Shown one piece after another: positions 29,903 to 40,208 of a DNA stretch of 64,000 nucleotides. Position numbers and translations under genes: made by a program. Numbering within the stretch: position 1 is the first letter of the stretch; each line of letters starts with the position of its first letter. This DNA comes from Anaerolineales bacterium (GTDB lineage: Bacteria; Chloroflexota; Anaerolineae; Anaerolineales; Villigracilaceae): NCBI GenBank assembly GCA_030834895.1, contig JAUQXA010000043.1, positions 33,775 to 97,774 of the forward strand, written 5' to 3'. A model generated the notes under the pieces. It saw only the letters and a program-made list of their open reading frames with translations, did not search any database and was not told the origin of the DNA.

Positions 29903-32203
29903 TTATTCAACAGTTTCAGGCACAATCTGTTCCAACAGGAAGGACTCGTGACAATTAATACATTGCGCCTCGCGCTTGTTGGCAATGACCAACATGCCGC
30001 TACATTTTGGACAAGGTATGGGAAGTGGCTTCTTCCACGATGTGAAATCACAATTTGGATAATTGATACAGCCGTAGAAAGTACGTCCCTTGCGTGTTCG
30101 GCGCTCAACGAGATCACCGCTATCCTGCGGACAGTTGACACCTATCTTCTCGAGCCAGGGTTCGGTGTAACGACATTCAGGGAAACCACTGCATGAGATG
30201 AACTTGCCAAAACGCCCGTAGCGGATGACGAGTTCCCTGCTGCAGGTTGGGCAGTTGCGCCCAATCGGTTCCGGCTCACTCTTGGTGACGGGGATTTCGG
30301 CCTGCGCCTTCTTCACATCCTCGGCAAACGGCTCATAGAACTCGCGCATGGCGTCCGTCCAGATCATTTCGCCTTCAGCAATTTTATCGAGGTCTTCCTC
30401 CATGTGCGCAGTGAAGTTGTAATCCACCACTTCGGGGAAGTATTGCACCATCAGGTCATTGACCTGGATTCCGGTTTCGGTCGGTAAAAGGCGCTTTTCC
30501 ACGCGCTCCACATAGCCGCGTTGTTGAATCGTGGAGATGGTTGGCGCATAGGTGGAGGGACGTCCGATGCCGTTCTCCTCCAACGTCTTCACAAGGGATG
30601 CCTCGTTGAAACGCGGCGGCGGCTGGGTGAAATGCTGCTCGGGAATGAGACGTACCAATTCCTGGCTTTGCCCTTCAGCGATTCCAGCTGGAATTTTGAC
30701 ATCCTCCTCCTCTTCCTCGGTTTCGTTTTTGGCTTCTTCATATACAACGAGAAAGCCCGCAAACTTCACAGTCAAATGCGACGCGCGCAAAAGATATTCG
30801 TGCACGTTCGCCCTGCCCGTCACCTCCACCTGCAGGGTATCGAACACAGCCGATTCCATTTGCGAGGCAACAAAGCGCTGCCAGATCAGGCGATAGAGCT
30901 TGAACATGGCAGGGTCGAGAAATTCCTTCACCTTTTCGGGGTCACGCATCACGGAAGTCGGGCGGATGGCTTCATGCGCTTCCTGCGCGCCCGCAGACTT
31001 GGTCTTATAGAGAGGAGCCTCGGCAGGCAGGTAATCCATGCCATATTTGCCCTTGATATAGTCGCGTGCCTCATTCTGGGCAATTGTCGAGACGTTCATC
31101 GAGTCGGTACGCATGTATGTAATCAGACCCGTCGTGCCGCCCTCCCCCACATCCTGTCCTTCGTACAATCCCTGCGCTAGGGCCATCGTCCGCTTGGTGG
31201 GAAAACCAAGTTTAAGCGAAGCCTCTTGTTGCAGTGTGGATGTGGTAAAAGGTCCCAAAGGCTTGCGCTTTTTCTCTCCGCGCTTGATCTTCGTGACGGT
31301 GTAGGCGGCAGTTTCCATGTCCACAAGAACGGGCTTGACCGCATCTTCGTTCGGGAGTTCGGGTTCCTTATCGTCGATACGCGCCAATTTAGCAATGAAG
31401 GATGATTTCGCGCTTCCATGCTTGAGTTCGGCATGAATGGACCAATATTCGACGGGTTTGAAATCCTCGATTTCACGCTCACGGTCGACGATGAGCCTGA
31501 GCGCCACCGATTGCACACGCCCGGCGGAGAGACGCCCGCGCACCTTCTCCCATAAGATGGGGCTGATGCTGTAACCGACGAGACGGTCAAGCACACGACG
31601 CGCTTGTTGGGCGTTAACCAAATCCATGTTGATGTCACGTGGATGCGCGAATGCCTCCGCCACAGCGGGCGCTGTAATTTCATGGAATACCACACGCTTC
31701 GTGCGTTCGGGATCGATCTGCGCGGATTCCATCAAATGCCAGGAAATTGACTCGCCTTCGCGGTCAGGGTCGGTTGCAAGGTATATCTCATCCGCTTTTT
31801 GCGCGAGCTTCTTGATCTCCTTGACCACTTCCTTTTTTTCATTCGGCACACGATACTTCGGCTCGAAGTTGTTTTCCACATCCACCGATAATTGTGACTT
31901 GAGCAAGTCGCGCACATGCCCCACCGAAGCGCGGACCGTATAGCCTTTCCCAAGAAAACGTCCGACCGTTTTTGCCTTGGCGGGTGATTCGACAATCACC
32001 AGTTTACCTTCGCGTTTGACAACCTTCTCAGGCTTGGGCGGCGCGACAAGTCCGGCATGGGAATCGGTCCTTCCCATGCGAAAGAGTTTTGTCCCACAAA
32101 CAGGGCAGGTCCCCGTCGTTACCGGGGATCCCTTGGCATTGAACCCTGCCACAGGATCCTTCACTTCCCTCTTTTCCTTACACTTCATACAATAAGCTTC
32201 CAT
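29903..32203 (-). CDS. topA: DNA topoisomerase I with an N-terminal zinc ribbon
   Basis: 766 residues from the ATG at 32203 (GGAGGATCG upstream). Residues 1-50 form a DUF5679-like zinc ribbon (YCMKCKEKREV and CPVCGTKLF) ahead of the enzyme proper, an arrangement I associate with Chloroflexota. The TOPRIM domain starts at KLVIVESPAKAKTVGRFLG with the acidic TDPDREGE. The active-site tyrosine lies in GLITYMRTDS. Three C-terminal zinc-finger modules follow (NCPTCSRELV, NCPQDSGDLV, PCPKCSGMLV). The enzyme relaxes negative supercoils. Confidence 0.96.
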   Translation of the reverse strand: MEAYCMKCKEKREVKDPVAGFNAKGSPVTTGTCPVCGTKLFRMGRTDSHAGLVAPPKPEKVVKREGKLVIVESPAKAKTVGRFLGKGYTVRASVGHVRDLLKSQLSVDVENNFEPKYRVPNEKKEVVKEIKKLAQKADEIYLATDPDREGESISWHLMESAQIDPERTKRVVFHEITAPAVAEAFAHPRDINMDLVNAQQARRVLDRLVGYSISPILWEKVRGRLSAGRVQSVALRLIVDREREIEDFKPVEYWSIHAELKHGSAKSSFIAKLARIDDKEPELPNEDAVKPVLVDMETAAYTVTKIKRGEKKRKPLGPFTTSTLQQEASLKLGFPTKRTMALAQGLYEGQDVGEGGTTGLITYMRTDSMNVSTIAQNEARDYIKGKYGMDYLPAEAPLYKTKSAGAQEAHEAIRPTSVMRDPEKVKEFLDPAMFKLYRLIWQRFVASQMESAVFDTLQVEVTGRANVHEYLLRASHLTVKFAGFLVVYEEAKNETEEEEEDVKIPAGIAEGQSQELVRLIPEQHFTQPPPRFNEASLVKTLEENGIGRPSTYAPTISTIQQRGYVERVEKRLLPTETGIQVNDLMVQYFPEVVDYNFTAHMEEDLDKIAEGEMIWTDAMREFYEPFAEDVKKAQAEIPVTKSEPEPIGRNCPTCSRELVIRYGRFGKFISCSGFPECRYTEPWLEKIGVNCPQDSGDLVERRTRKGRTFYGCINYPNCDFTSWKKPLPIPCPKCSGMLVIANKREAQCINCHESFLLEQIVPETVE

Positions 32204-32344
32204 CGATCCTCCACGCAAAATGCGTTTTTTTCCATTCATTAATAACGGCGTTTCTTTCACGCCGGACACGCATTCTACGCAATATTTCCAAATTTTACAA
32301 ATGCAGTTTTGAAGAGTCCAGAAGGAGAACTCCCGGCCCCTACT

Positions 32345-33442
32345 CTATAGATACTTTTCCTGACGATGCTTCTTCAAATGTTCCACCACGTCTTTCACCT
32401 TTTGGGCCTGATCAGTCTTGCATACCATGATCACATCACCGCCGTCGACGATCACCATGTCATCCACGCCGATGGTCACAATCAGCCGGTCGCCGTTTCC
32501 GCCGTAGACCAGCGTATTGTGCGTTTCATATGCCAGGTGCAAACTGCTGTTTGTTGATATATTCCCGCTCATATCGGGTAAAAGCACCTCAAACAACGAA
32601 GACCACATCCCCACATCGCTCCAACCCAATCCACCAGCCGGGAGGATGGCCACGCGCTCGGCTTTTTCCATGATGCCGTAGTCCACAGTTACGTTTTTGA
32701 GTCCCTGCCAGTTTTCATTTAGCACACCGGACTGCTCTTCTGTTCCCCAAACGGCGGAGATTTTCCTCAAGGCATTTCCAAGGTCGGGCATCTGCCTGTC
32801 AATTTCGTTCAGGATCGAATCGGCGTGCCAGATGAACATGCCGCTGTTCCATGAGTGGTCACCTGTATGGAGAAGTTTTTGCGCAGTCTTTTCGTTAGGT
32901 TTTTCCTTGAAACTCTTAACCTTATAGGTGGGATATTTGTAGCTGCCGTTCAACGGTTCGCCCTGCTGGATATAGCCATACGCTGTCGAAGGGTGCGTTG
33001 GCGTGATCCCCAATGTGACGAGGTATCCATTTGCCGCCACGTCGAACGCAGCCTTGAGCAGGTAATGAAACAGGTCGCGGTTACGAATGAAATGATCCGA
33101 TGGCAACACAGCCATTGCAGCATCCTTATCACGTTTATATAGCACAGTGGCAGCCAACCCTACCACTGAGGCCGTCCCGCGCGGCGACGGTTCAATAATG
33201 TAATTCTCCTCTGGAATTTCAGGCGACTGCAAGTGCATTTCCCGCGCCTGCTCTTCAACCGTTACGATAAAAATTCGTTCGGGAGAAAATAAATTCTCCA
33301 AACGCCGAACCGTATCCTGAAATAAGGTCTCTTGTCCCAGCAAAGGAAGCAATTGCTTGGGCTTTTCTTTTCGTGAAACGGGCCAGAGGCGAGTCCCGCC
33401 GCCGCCAGCCATGATGACAGCATAAGTATGTTCCATAGTCAT
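32345..33442 (-). CDS. manC: Mannose-1-phosphate guanylyltransferase
   Basis: 365 residues, the single-domain form without the C-terminal isomerase. The nucleotidyltransferase signature VIMAGGGGTRLWPVSR is followed by KPKQLLPLLG. Further family blocks are LPSDHFI, FKEKPNEKTA and WNSGMFIWHAD. The enzyme makes GDP-mannose from GTP and mannose 1-phosphate. The gmd gene at 36894 would use GDP-mannose. A second ATG at 33436 is an alternative start; neither has a clear Shine-Dalgarno. Confidence 0.93.
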   Translation of the reverse strand: MTMEHTYAVIMAGGGGTRLWPVSRKEKPKQLLPLLGQETLFQDTVRRLENLFSPERIFIVTVEEQAREMHLQSPEIPEENYIIEPSPRGTASVVGLAATVLYKRDKDAAMAVLPSDHFIRNRDLFHYLLKAAFDVAANGYLVTLGITPTHPSTAYGYIQQGEPLNGSYKYPTYKVKSFKEKPNEKTAQKLLHTGDHSWNSGMFIWHADSILNEIDRQMPDLGNALRKISAVWGTEEQSGVLNENWQGLKNVTVDYGIMEKAERVAILPAGGLGWSDVGMWSSLFEVLLPDMSGNISTNSSLHLAYETHNTLVYGGNGDRLIVTIGVDDMVIVDGGDVIMVCKTDQAQKVKDVVEHLKKHRQEKYL

Positions 33443-33494
33443 TACACATCACACCACGCATTTTTCGCGCTTCGGAATGTATAAACTCCTTTTT

Positions 33495-34601
33495 TCAAAT
33501 TTTATAATCGCCCTGTTCTTCACGTACCGCGACATAATTCATACCACCCACCTGTCTGACCATGCCTTTCAGTTCCATCAGCGCAAGTGTAGCAGAGACC
33601 CGCTCGATAGGCAAATCCGCCTGGTTGCGGATTTCATCCACGTGTAATGGCTCGGGACCAAGCACATTCAACAAACGTGCCTCAGTTTCATCGGTTGGTA
33701 AAACCTTACGAGCGGCTTTGTGCTCACCGATGCGCGCAAAATCCAACGCTTGCATAATATCATTAACCGTCAACAAGGGATGTGCCCCGTTTTGAATTAA
33801 CTTATTTGTGCCTTTGCTTTGCGGCGCGAGGATACTTCCCGGCACGGCAAAGATTTCACGTCCCTGCTCGGCAGCGAACTCGGCCGTGATCAACGCGCCG
33901 CTGGTCTCACCCGCTTCGATGACTACTACAGCCAGTGACAAGCCTGAAATGATCCGGTTGCGCGGCGGAAAGTTCGAAGCATCGGGCGGCGTGCCCGGCG
34001 CGTAATCGCTAATGATCGCGCCACGTTCCATCATTTGTTCAGCAAGTTTCGTGTGCTCGGGCGGATAGATTATGTCAACTCCTGAACCCAAAATTCCAAT
34101 CGTGCGCCCACCCGCCTTCAACGCAGATTGATGGGCAATCGCGTCCACGCCACGAGCCAGTCCGCTGACCACGGTGATTCCATTCGACGCCAGGAACGAA
34201 ACGAGCTCCTCTGTCACCTGACGACCATATGGCGTGACCCTGCGCGTGCCGACAATTGAAACTGCAAACAGGTCGTCGGTCAGGTATTCGCCGCGGATGT
34301 ACAGCACGGGCGGCGGTTGGTCAATTTCCTTTAATCTCGCTGGATATTCGTTGTCCTGCCAGGTGAGGATTTTGATCCCCTGCGACTGAATCTTCGCCCA
34401 GACCTGATCCAGGTCAACTTTCTGACGCGCCGCGAGGACTCGTTCCACCACCTTCGCCCCCAGTCCTGATTCCGCCAAACTGGCCGGGTCTGCCCCCCAG
34501 GCTGATTCCAGATCGCCGAAGTACGCGATCAATCCCTGCATCCGCACCGCGCCAATGCCTTTGATGAGATTGAAGCCAACCCAGTATTTTTTGTCGTCCA
34601 T
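33495..34601 (-). CDS. dprA: DNA processing protein DprA
   Basis: 368 residues with an N-terminal helix-hairpin-helix-like region, a central Rossmann-like domain and a C-terminal winged helix. Diagnostic blocks are VSIVGTRRVTPYGRQVTEEL, SGLARGVDAIAHQSAL, ILGSGVDIIYPPEH and PPRNRIISGLS. DprA loads RecA on incoming single-stranded DNA in natural transformation and is also found in non-competent species. It precedes manC and follows rimM on the same strand; the start has no clear Shine-Dalgarno. Confidence 0.95.
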   Translation of the reverse strand: MDDKKYWVGFNLIKGIGAVRMQGLIAYFGDLESAWGADPASLAESGLGAKVVERVLAARQKVDLDQVWAKIQSQGIKILTWQDNEYPARLKEIDQPPPVLYIRGEYLTDDLFAVSIVGTRRVTPYGRQVTEELVSFLASNGITVVSGLARGVDAIAHQSALKAGGRTIGILGSGVDIIYPPEHTKLAEQMMERGAIISDYAPGTPPDASNFPPRNRIISGLSLAVVVIEAGETSGALITAEFAAEQGREIFAVPGSILAPQSKGTNKLIQNGAHPLLTVNDIMQALDFARIGEHKAARKVLPTDETEARLLNVLGPEPLHVDEIRNQADLPIERVSATLALMELKGMVRQVGGMNYVAVREEQGDYKI

Positions 34602-34618
34602 GGCAAAATGTTGAAGGG

Positions 34619-35161
34619 CTACACCAGCCCGTCGAGGAGGTGAACTGTCAGCAAACGGCGATCCATGTCACGGTTGAGAATGACGGACGGAATGACGGGC
34701 AGGAGAATCTCCTTCCCCGATTCATCTCGTACTACGTATACGTCGTTTGCACCCGTCTCCAAAATTTCGACAAGCTTGCCAAGCGAATTTCCTGCGTCGT
34801 CCACTACATCCAGCCCGATCAATTCATATTGATAACGCTGGCCCTCCGGAAGCGGTGGAACCTCCGTTGCTTTGACGTATACCCACTGGTTGCGGAACTT
34901 GCCCGCGTCTTCAGGCGTATCCACGCCGTGAAAGCTGACCAGCAGTCCATCCGCATGTGGGCGGACCGTGTCAAGCATCAGTGGCTGGTGTTTTTCGCCC
35001 ACCAAAACCTTGCGTCCTGATTTGATGCGTTCGGGGAAATCGGTGTGGATGTCCATGATGATTTCGCCCTGCACCCCATGCGGACGGCGAAGAAATCCAA
35101 TGGCTAAATGGACAGGCTCGCCTGCCGGCGAGCCTGGGGTTTGCTGCGTTCGTGCTGGCAT
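34619..35161 (-). CDS. rimM: Ribosome maturation factor RimM
   Basis: 180 residues. The N-terminal RimM domain begins IGFLRRPHGVQGEI, and the PRC-barrel contains QRYQYELIGLDVVDDAG, LGKLVEILETGANDVYVV and ILLPVIPSVIL. RimM assists 30S head assembly through protein S19. Its start codon shares one base with the stop of khpA, so the two are translationally coupled. The order rpsP-khpA-rimM is the usual bacterial one; trmD and rplS, which normally follow, are absent here. Confidence 0.94.
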   Translation of the reverse strand: MPARTQQTPGSPAGEPVHLAIGFLRRPHGVQGEIIMDIHTDFPERIKSGRKVLVGEKHQPLMLDTVRPHADGLLVSFHGVDTPEDAGKFRNQWVYVKATEVPPLPEGQRYQYELIGLDVVDDAGNSLGKLVEILETGANDVYVVRDESGKEILLPVIPSVILNRDMDRRLLTVHLLDGLV

Positions 35162-35394
35162 CAGGGTTCCATCACATCGAGTGTAGCCTGTTTGCCCTCG
35201 CGTTCGGCCGCCACCTTGAGCAGGGTGCGGATGGAGTTCGCCACTTTCCCGCTTTTGCCGATCACACGCCCCATATCATCCTTGTTGACGCTAAGCTCGA
35301 TGCGGGTACGAGAGCCTCCCCCACTCTGCTTCACAATCACCTCTTCGGGGTGATCCACGAGGGACTTGGCAATGAATTCGATCAGGTCTTTCAT
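35161..35394 (-). CDS. khpA: KH-domain RNA-binding protein KhpA (YlqC)
   Basis: 77 residues with GGGAGG before the ATG. It is a single KH domain, with the GxxG-type loop in GRVIGKSGKVANSIRTLL and the ending ATLDVMEP. KhpA pairs with KhpB (Jag) and influences RNA stability and cell division in Firmicutes. It sits between rpsP and rimM as in many genomes. Confidence 0.93.
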   Translation of the reverse strand: MKDLIEFIAKSLVDHPEEVIVKQSGGGSRTRIELSVNKDDMGRVIGKSGKVANSIRTLLKVAAEREGKQATLDVMEP

Positions 35395-35405
35395 AATGAT
35401 TTCCT

Positions 35406-35454
35406 CCCTCTCCCCATCCCCTCTCCCACAGGGAGAGGGGCGCAGGGGTGAGGG
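35406..35454. repeat. CCCTCTCCC/GGGAGAGGG nested palindrome
   Basis: Inner hairpin CCCCTCTCCC (35418-35427), ACA, GGGAGAGGGG (35431-35440). The outer arms CCCTCTCCCC and GGGGTGAGGG extend it. It lies between rpsP and khpA and may attenuate readthrough. Confidence 0.6.
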
Positions 35455-35460
35455 AATAAA

Positions 35461-35805
35461 TTAATCCTTGCGGGTCTTAACCGGTGCACCGCGCGCGGCT
35501 TCAGCTTGAGCAGCTTCCGCCACGAGGGTTTCGAGCGCTTCGCCTTTCTTGAAGCGGTCAAAACGCGCCTGCGTGCCGGAGGTCTTGAAAATCTGCGCCA
35601 CGGACTCGGTGGGCAGAGCGCCGTTCTTCATCCAATGGAAGACGCGGTCTTCCTTGATGTGAATGGTTGCAGGATTGGTGCGCGGATTGTACACGCCCAA
35701 AATCTCCAAAAAACGACCATCGCGGGGGGATTCCTTGTCCGCCGCCACAATGCGGTACGTGGGTTGGCCTTTGAGACCAATACGACGTAAACGAATACGA
35801 ACCAT
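35461..35805 (-). CDS. rpsP: 30S ribosomal protein S16
   Basis: 114 residues with AAGGAG before the ATG. The start MVRIRLRRIGLKGQPTYRIV and DGRFLEILGVYNPRTNP are diagnostic. After position 85 there is an Ala-rich tail (AAQAEAARGAPVKTRKD) of the kind often added in this protein. First gene of the rpsP-khpA-rimM series. Confidence 0.96.
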   Translation of the reverse strand: MVRIRLRRIGLKGQPTYRIVAADKESPRDGRFLEILGVYNPRTNPATIHIKEDRVFHWMKNGALPTESVAQIFKTSGTQARFDRFKKGEALETLVAEAAQAEAARGAPVKTRKD

Positions 35806-35957
35806 GTTAACTTACTCCTTGAAATATGTTTTGTACCCATTCGGGCACGTTGCGTCTCAGACAGGCAAGAGAGGGGTTGCGTGAAAGGACACGCGCCTTG
35901 CGGGCTGAAATCGCGGCGCATATTGTACCAGAGAAAAAGGAAAAACTCATTTGGGGA

Positions 35958-36791
35958 TTAAGGTTTGACCTTCTTTAACTGATTTTTTTTCAGGTTTCCA
36001 CCGTATCGCGCCAGTTCCAAATTTGCTTCATGTGCCAGAACGCGTTTTTGCCAAATGACATGAAAAACACGAAAAACATGTTCTACAAGAATATCACGTT
36101 TATGTTGGCCTTGCGCAATCAATGCCTTTCCAAACCAAAACGAGGCTATTATTAATGATATCCCTATTAGCAGGGATATCCATTCGAACCCCCACCCAGA
36201 TCTATACAAGCGAATAATCTCTCCAATTAAAGTGCACACGCCAAAAAGTTGAAATGCCATTCCACACACATGTAAAAAATGTGATTGAATATTAGGACGT
36301 GCCACTTCATCACTGTATATCTTGGGGTCCTCCTCTTCTATCCAATAACTTAAAAGAACACTTAAATCATGGGCCCTTCCGGATTCAATCCATTCCGTTA
36401 TCGGCGTTTTCTCCCAATCAATATGTAGAAACTGTCCTACTGATGAACAAATTTGATTGGGGATGTGATTGCTTACGGATTTGAGATCAGTCGCACCCTT
36501 CCCTACGAGTATTTCCTTAAATTTTTCTTTACGCTGAAAACCGGGATGTGTTTGAAATCTTTTACGATAAATCATATCCCATACATGTCCAGCAAGAAAG
36601 GAGATCAGTAAAAACAATGCAATTTGCAAAGTCGAATCAAGATTAGACAAGAACGGCAAAACTCTTTCCAACCGTTCCGCTCCTGAAGCATACATGATCA
36701 TATAAATCCCGGCTAAAGAAATACCCCCGGGAAGAATAAACGCTAAAATATCACGAAGAATAACTACCTCAAAGAAACCCTGAATATTCAT
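35958..36791 (-). CDS. Multi-TM membrane protein of unknown function, A+T-rich
   Basis: 277 residues from the ATG at 36791, with AAGGGAG eight bases upstream; a GTG at 36800 is in frame but too close to that site. Four or five hydrophobic segments are present: near 9-35, 50-68 and two in the C-terminal half. A cytoplasmic-looking loop of about 110 residues (YRKRFQTHPGFQRKEKFKE and onwards) lies between. I recognise no family. The gene is visibly richer in A+T than its neighbours and stands alone between rpsP and gmd, which hints at recent transfer. Confidence 0.55.
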   Translation of the reverse strand: MNIQGFFEVVILRDILAFILPGGISLAGIYMIMYASGAERLERVLPFLSNLDSTLQIALFLLISFLAGHVWDMIYRKRFQTHPGFQRKEKFKEILVGKGATDLKSVSNHIPNQICSSVGQFLHIDWEKTPITEWIESGRAHDLSVLLSYWIEEEDPKIYSDEVARPNIQSHFLHVCGMAFQLFGVCTLIGEIIRLYRSGWGFEWISLLIGISLIIASFWFGKALIAQGQHKRDILVEHVFRVFHVIWQKRVLAHEANLELARYGGNLKKNQLKKVKP

Positions 36792-36884
36792 AACGCGCAC
36801 TCCCTTTCACAATGATCTACTTCGATTCATCAGTCAATATTTGTGATAAAACACATTATAATCCGACAATCCAATAAACAATAA

Positions 36885-37853
<969 letters not shown>

Positions 37854-37875
37854 TAGCCTTGATTTTATGAGAGAA

Positions 37876-37908
37876 AAGGTCACGCTCATTGCGTGACCTT
37901 CCTGTTTA
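37876..37908 (+). terminator. Terminator after gmd
   Basis: AAGGTCACGC, loop TCATT, GCGTGACCTT, then CCTGTTT. Confidence 0.78.
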
Positions 37909-37958
37909 CCCCGATATACTCGCAATCCTTATTAACAGAACCAGCCAGGAAAATTCAA

Positions 37959-38501
37959 ATGGAAAAATGGATCGAACAGGAAGAAAAATATATAGGCAGG
38001 ATATTCTCCCTGGTGAGTGGGAAAGCACAGCTTGATAATGGCGAACTCGTCACCAGGGATATTATTCATCACAACGGTGGTGTTGCCATCGTGCCCGTAT
38101 TGGATGACTCGGTCATTTTAATAAGCCAGTTCCGCATCTCGATAGAGCGTGAAATATTGGAGTTGCCCGCAGGAAGGTTGGAAGAAAACGAAACACCTGA
38201 GGCTTGTGCCCGTCGGGAGTTGGAGGAAGAAACAGGTTACAGAGCGGGGAAGATGTCTTTGGCTGCGTCATATTATTCGTCCGTTGGTTTCACAGACGAG
38301 AAAATGCACATCTTTTTGGCGTTTCAATTGCAGAAAGTTACCGCACATCTTGAGCCAGACGAGAGAGTCAAAGTAATTTACATGCCAGTGGCCGAGTTGG
38401 GCAGGAAACTCAAAAACAATGAATTTGAAGATTCAAAAACAATCATCGGCTTGCGCGCATTATTAGCCTATCTTCAAAGTAACAGTGGTAACCAGACTTA
38501 A
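37959..38501 (+). CDS. Nudix hydrolase, ADP-ribose pyrophosphatase type
   Basis: 180 residues from the ATG at 37959 (AGGA upstream); the longer frame overlaps the gmd terminator. The Nudix box is complete: a glycine in AGRLEENE, then ARRELEEETGYRAG. The N-terminal GGVAIVPVLDD and FRISIEREILELPAG fit the NudF-like ADP-ribose/ADP-sugar pyrophosphatases. It would hydrolyse ADP-ribose or a nucleotide sugar; the position after gmd does not decide between them. Confidence 0.88.
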   Translation: MEKWIEQEEKYIGRIFSLVSGKAQLDNGELVTRDIIHHNGGVAIVPVLDDSVILISQFRISIEREILELPAGRLEENETPEACARRELEEETGYRAGKMSLAASYYSSVGFTDEKMHIFLAFQLQKVTAHLEPDERVKVIYMPVAELGRKLKNNEFEDSKTIIGLRALLAYLQSNSGNQT

Positions 38502-38572
38502 ATTGGGTACTGAAGATTAGCGCTTTTAAAAGGTCTGATGCCCATAATTTGAAAAAATGAGTAAAAAGCAAA

Positions 38573-38605
38573 AACGGTTCTGAAGCATGATGCTTCAGAA
38601 CCGTT
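38573..38605. terminator. Terminator downstream of ffh
   Basis: AACGGTTCTGAAGCAT and ATGCTTCAGAACCGTT form a 16-bp stem around a single G. On the minus strand it is followed by TTTGCTTTTTAC. Confidence 0.85.
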
Positions 38606-38632
38606 CACCAAATTGCTAAATGGCCAAATCGT

Positions 38633-39955
38633 CTACCCAAACATCTTCGGTAATCCCCGTCCCCCCGTTTTTTGAAACATCTTCATCATCTTCTGTGCCT
38701 CGCGGAATTGCTTGATCAGCCGGTTCACGTCCTGCACTTCCATGCCGCAACCAGCAGCGATGCGTCGGCGGCGGGAGGCGTTCAAGATGTCGGGATCGCG
38801 GCGTTCCTTCAAGGTCATCGAGTGGATGATGGCTTCGGATTGCGTGAAAGATTTTTCCACCATCGTTGGGTCAAGCCCACGCGCAGCCTGTCCCATCTGA
38901 CCGGGGAGCATATCCATAATCTGCGAGAGCGGACCCATCTTCTTCATCTGCTTCATCTGGTCGAGCCAATCCTCCAGCGAGAACTGCCCCTTCATCAGTT
39001 TCTGAGCCTGCTTTTCCATGTTCTGCCCGTCGTAGGCAGCTTCGGCTTTTTCGATCAAGCCGATCATGTCACCCATGCCCAGAATGCGGGAGGACAGGCG
39101 TGAGGGGTCGTAGGCTTCCAACGCGTCGAGTTTTTCGCCCGTGCCGATGAATTTAATTGGGACGCCCGTTACCGAGCGGATGGAGATGGCAGCGCCGCCG
39201 CGCGAGTCGCCGTCCATTTTGGTCATGACCAGACCCGTGAGTTGGATCGCGTCGCGGAAGCCTTGTGCGATGTTGAGCGCTTCCTGACCGATCATCGAGT
39301 CGACTACGAGCAGGATGTCCACCGGGTTGACGTTCGCCGCAATGGCTTTCAACTCATCCATGAGTGCGGCATCCATCTGCGACCGACCAGCGGTATCTAT
39401 AATGACCAGGGTGTAGCCACCCTTTTCGGCTTTGTCGAAGGCGCGTTTCGCCAGTTGCGGCGGCGTGACCAAGGTGTCGGCTTCGACTTCCACGTCCAGC
39501 CGCTCACCGAGTTGCTGCAACTGCTTGACAGCGGCAGGTCGGTATGGGTCGCCAGCCACCAGCAGCACGCGCTCCCCTTTCGACTTCATCAGCCGCGCCA
39601 GTTTGCCCGAGACGGTGGTCTTGCCCGCGCCCTGCAAACCGACCATCATGATGACGCGCGGCTTGGGACCCGTGAGGTTCAACCCGACAGGCTCACCAAG
39701 CGAGGCGATCAATTCCTCGTTGACGATCTTGATTACCTGTTGACCAGGGTTGAGCGCCTTCGAGACTTCCGCCCCGACGGCGCGTTCACGCACGCGGGCA
39801 ATGAAAGTTTTGACCACGCTGAAATGCACGTCCGCTTCGAGCAGGGCAAGGCGCACCTCGCGCATGGCAGCGTCCACGTCCGCCTCCGAGAGTTTGCCAC
39901 GGCGGCGAAGGTTGTCGAAAATTTGGTTAAGTCTTCCGGTTAGAGTTTCAAACAT
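38633..39955 (-). CDS. ffh: Signal recognition particle protein Ffh
   Basis: 440 residues from the ATG at 39955 (MFETLTGRLNQIFDNLRRRG); the longer frame reads into an intergenic repeat. The GTPase motifs GLQGAGKTT, DTAGRSQMD and TKMDGDSRGG are present. The Met-rich M domain follows (FSLEDWLDQMKQMKKMGPL, SMTLKERRDPDILNASRRRR) and ends in the usual FQKTGGRGLPKMFG. With 4.5S RNA it delivers nascent membrane proteins to FtsY. Confidence 0.97.
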   Translation of the reverse strand: MFETLTGRLNQIFDNLRRRGKLSEADVDAAMREVRLALLEADVHFSVVKTFIARVRERAVGAEVSKALNPGQQVIKIVNEELIASLGEPVGLNLTGPKPRVIMMVGLQGAGKTTVSGKLARLMKSKGERVLLVAGDPYRPAAVKQLQQLGERLDVEVEADTLVTPPQLAKRAFDKAEKGGYTLVIIDTAGRSQMDAALMDELKAIAANVNPVDILLVVDSMIGQEALNIAQGFRDAIQLTGLVMTKMDGDSRGGAAISIRSVTGVPIKFIGTGEKLDALEAYDPSRLSSRILGMGDMIGLIEKAEAAYDGQNMEKQAQKLMKGQFSLEDWLDQMKQMKKMGPLSQIMDMLPGQMGQAARGLDPTMVEKSFTQSEAIIHSMTLKERRDPDILNASRRRRIAAGCGMEVQDVNRLIKQFREAQKMMKMFQKTGGRGLPKMFG

Positions 39956-39963
39956 ATTCACAA

Positions 39964-40040
39964 TGTCATTGCGAGGGCAATAGCCCGAAGCAACCTCCGT
40001 GGGGATTGCTTCGTCGCCCTTCTGGGCTCCTCGCAATGAC
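39964..40040. repeat. TGTCATTGCGAG palindromic repeat, complete copy
   Basis: Left arm TGTCATTGCGAG and right arm CTCGCAATGAC. Inner arms GAAGCAACC and GGATTGCTTC pair. Same family as 45774-45853, in the ffh leader. Confidence 0.75.
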
Positions 40041-40208
40041 GAAAACCAAAGGGTAGGATGAGCATTTTAGCGCGGAGCAGGACGAGGGTCAAGCGGAAAG
40101 CGCGGTCAATTATTTTCCTTTACCAATATCTTCCTTTACATGAAAGACGAAACTCCTTATACTGGCGCATATTCTGATTTATATTCCCTTTCAACTCATG
40201 GAGCAGGT

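Noticed and set aside
36841..36862. TTGTGATAAAACACA before gmd as a second Rex site
   Set aside because: The right half lacks the TCACAA arm, so the symmetry is too poor.
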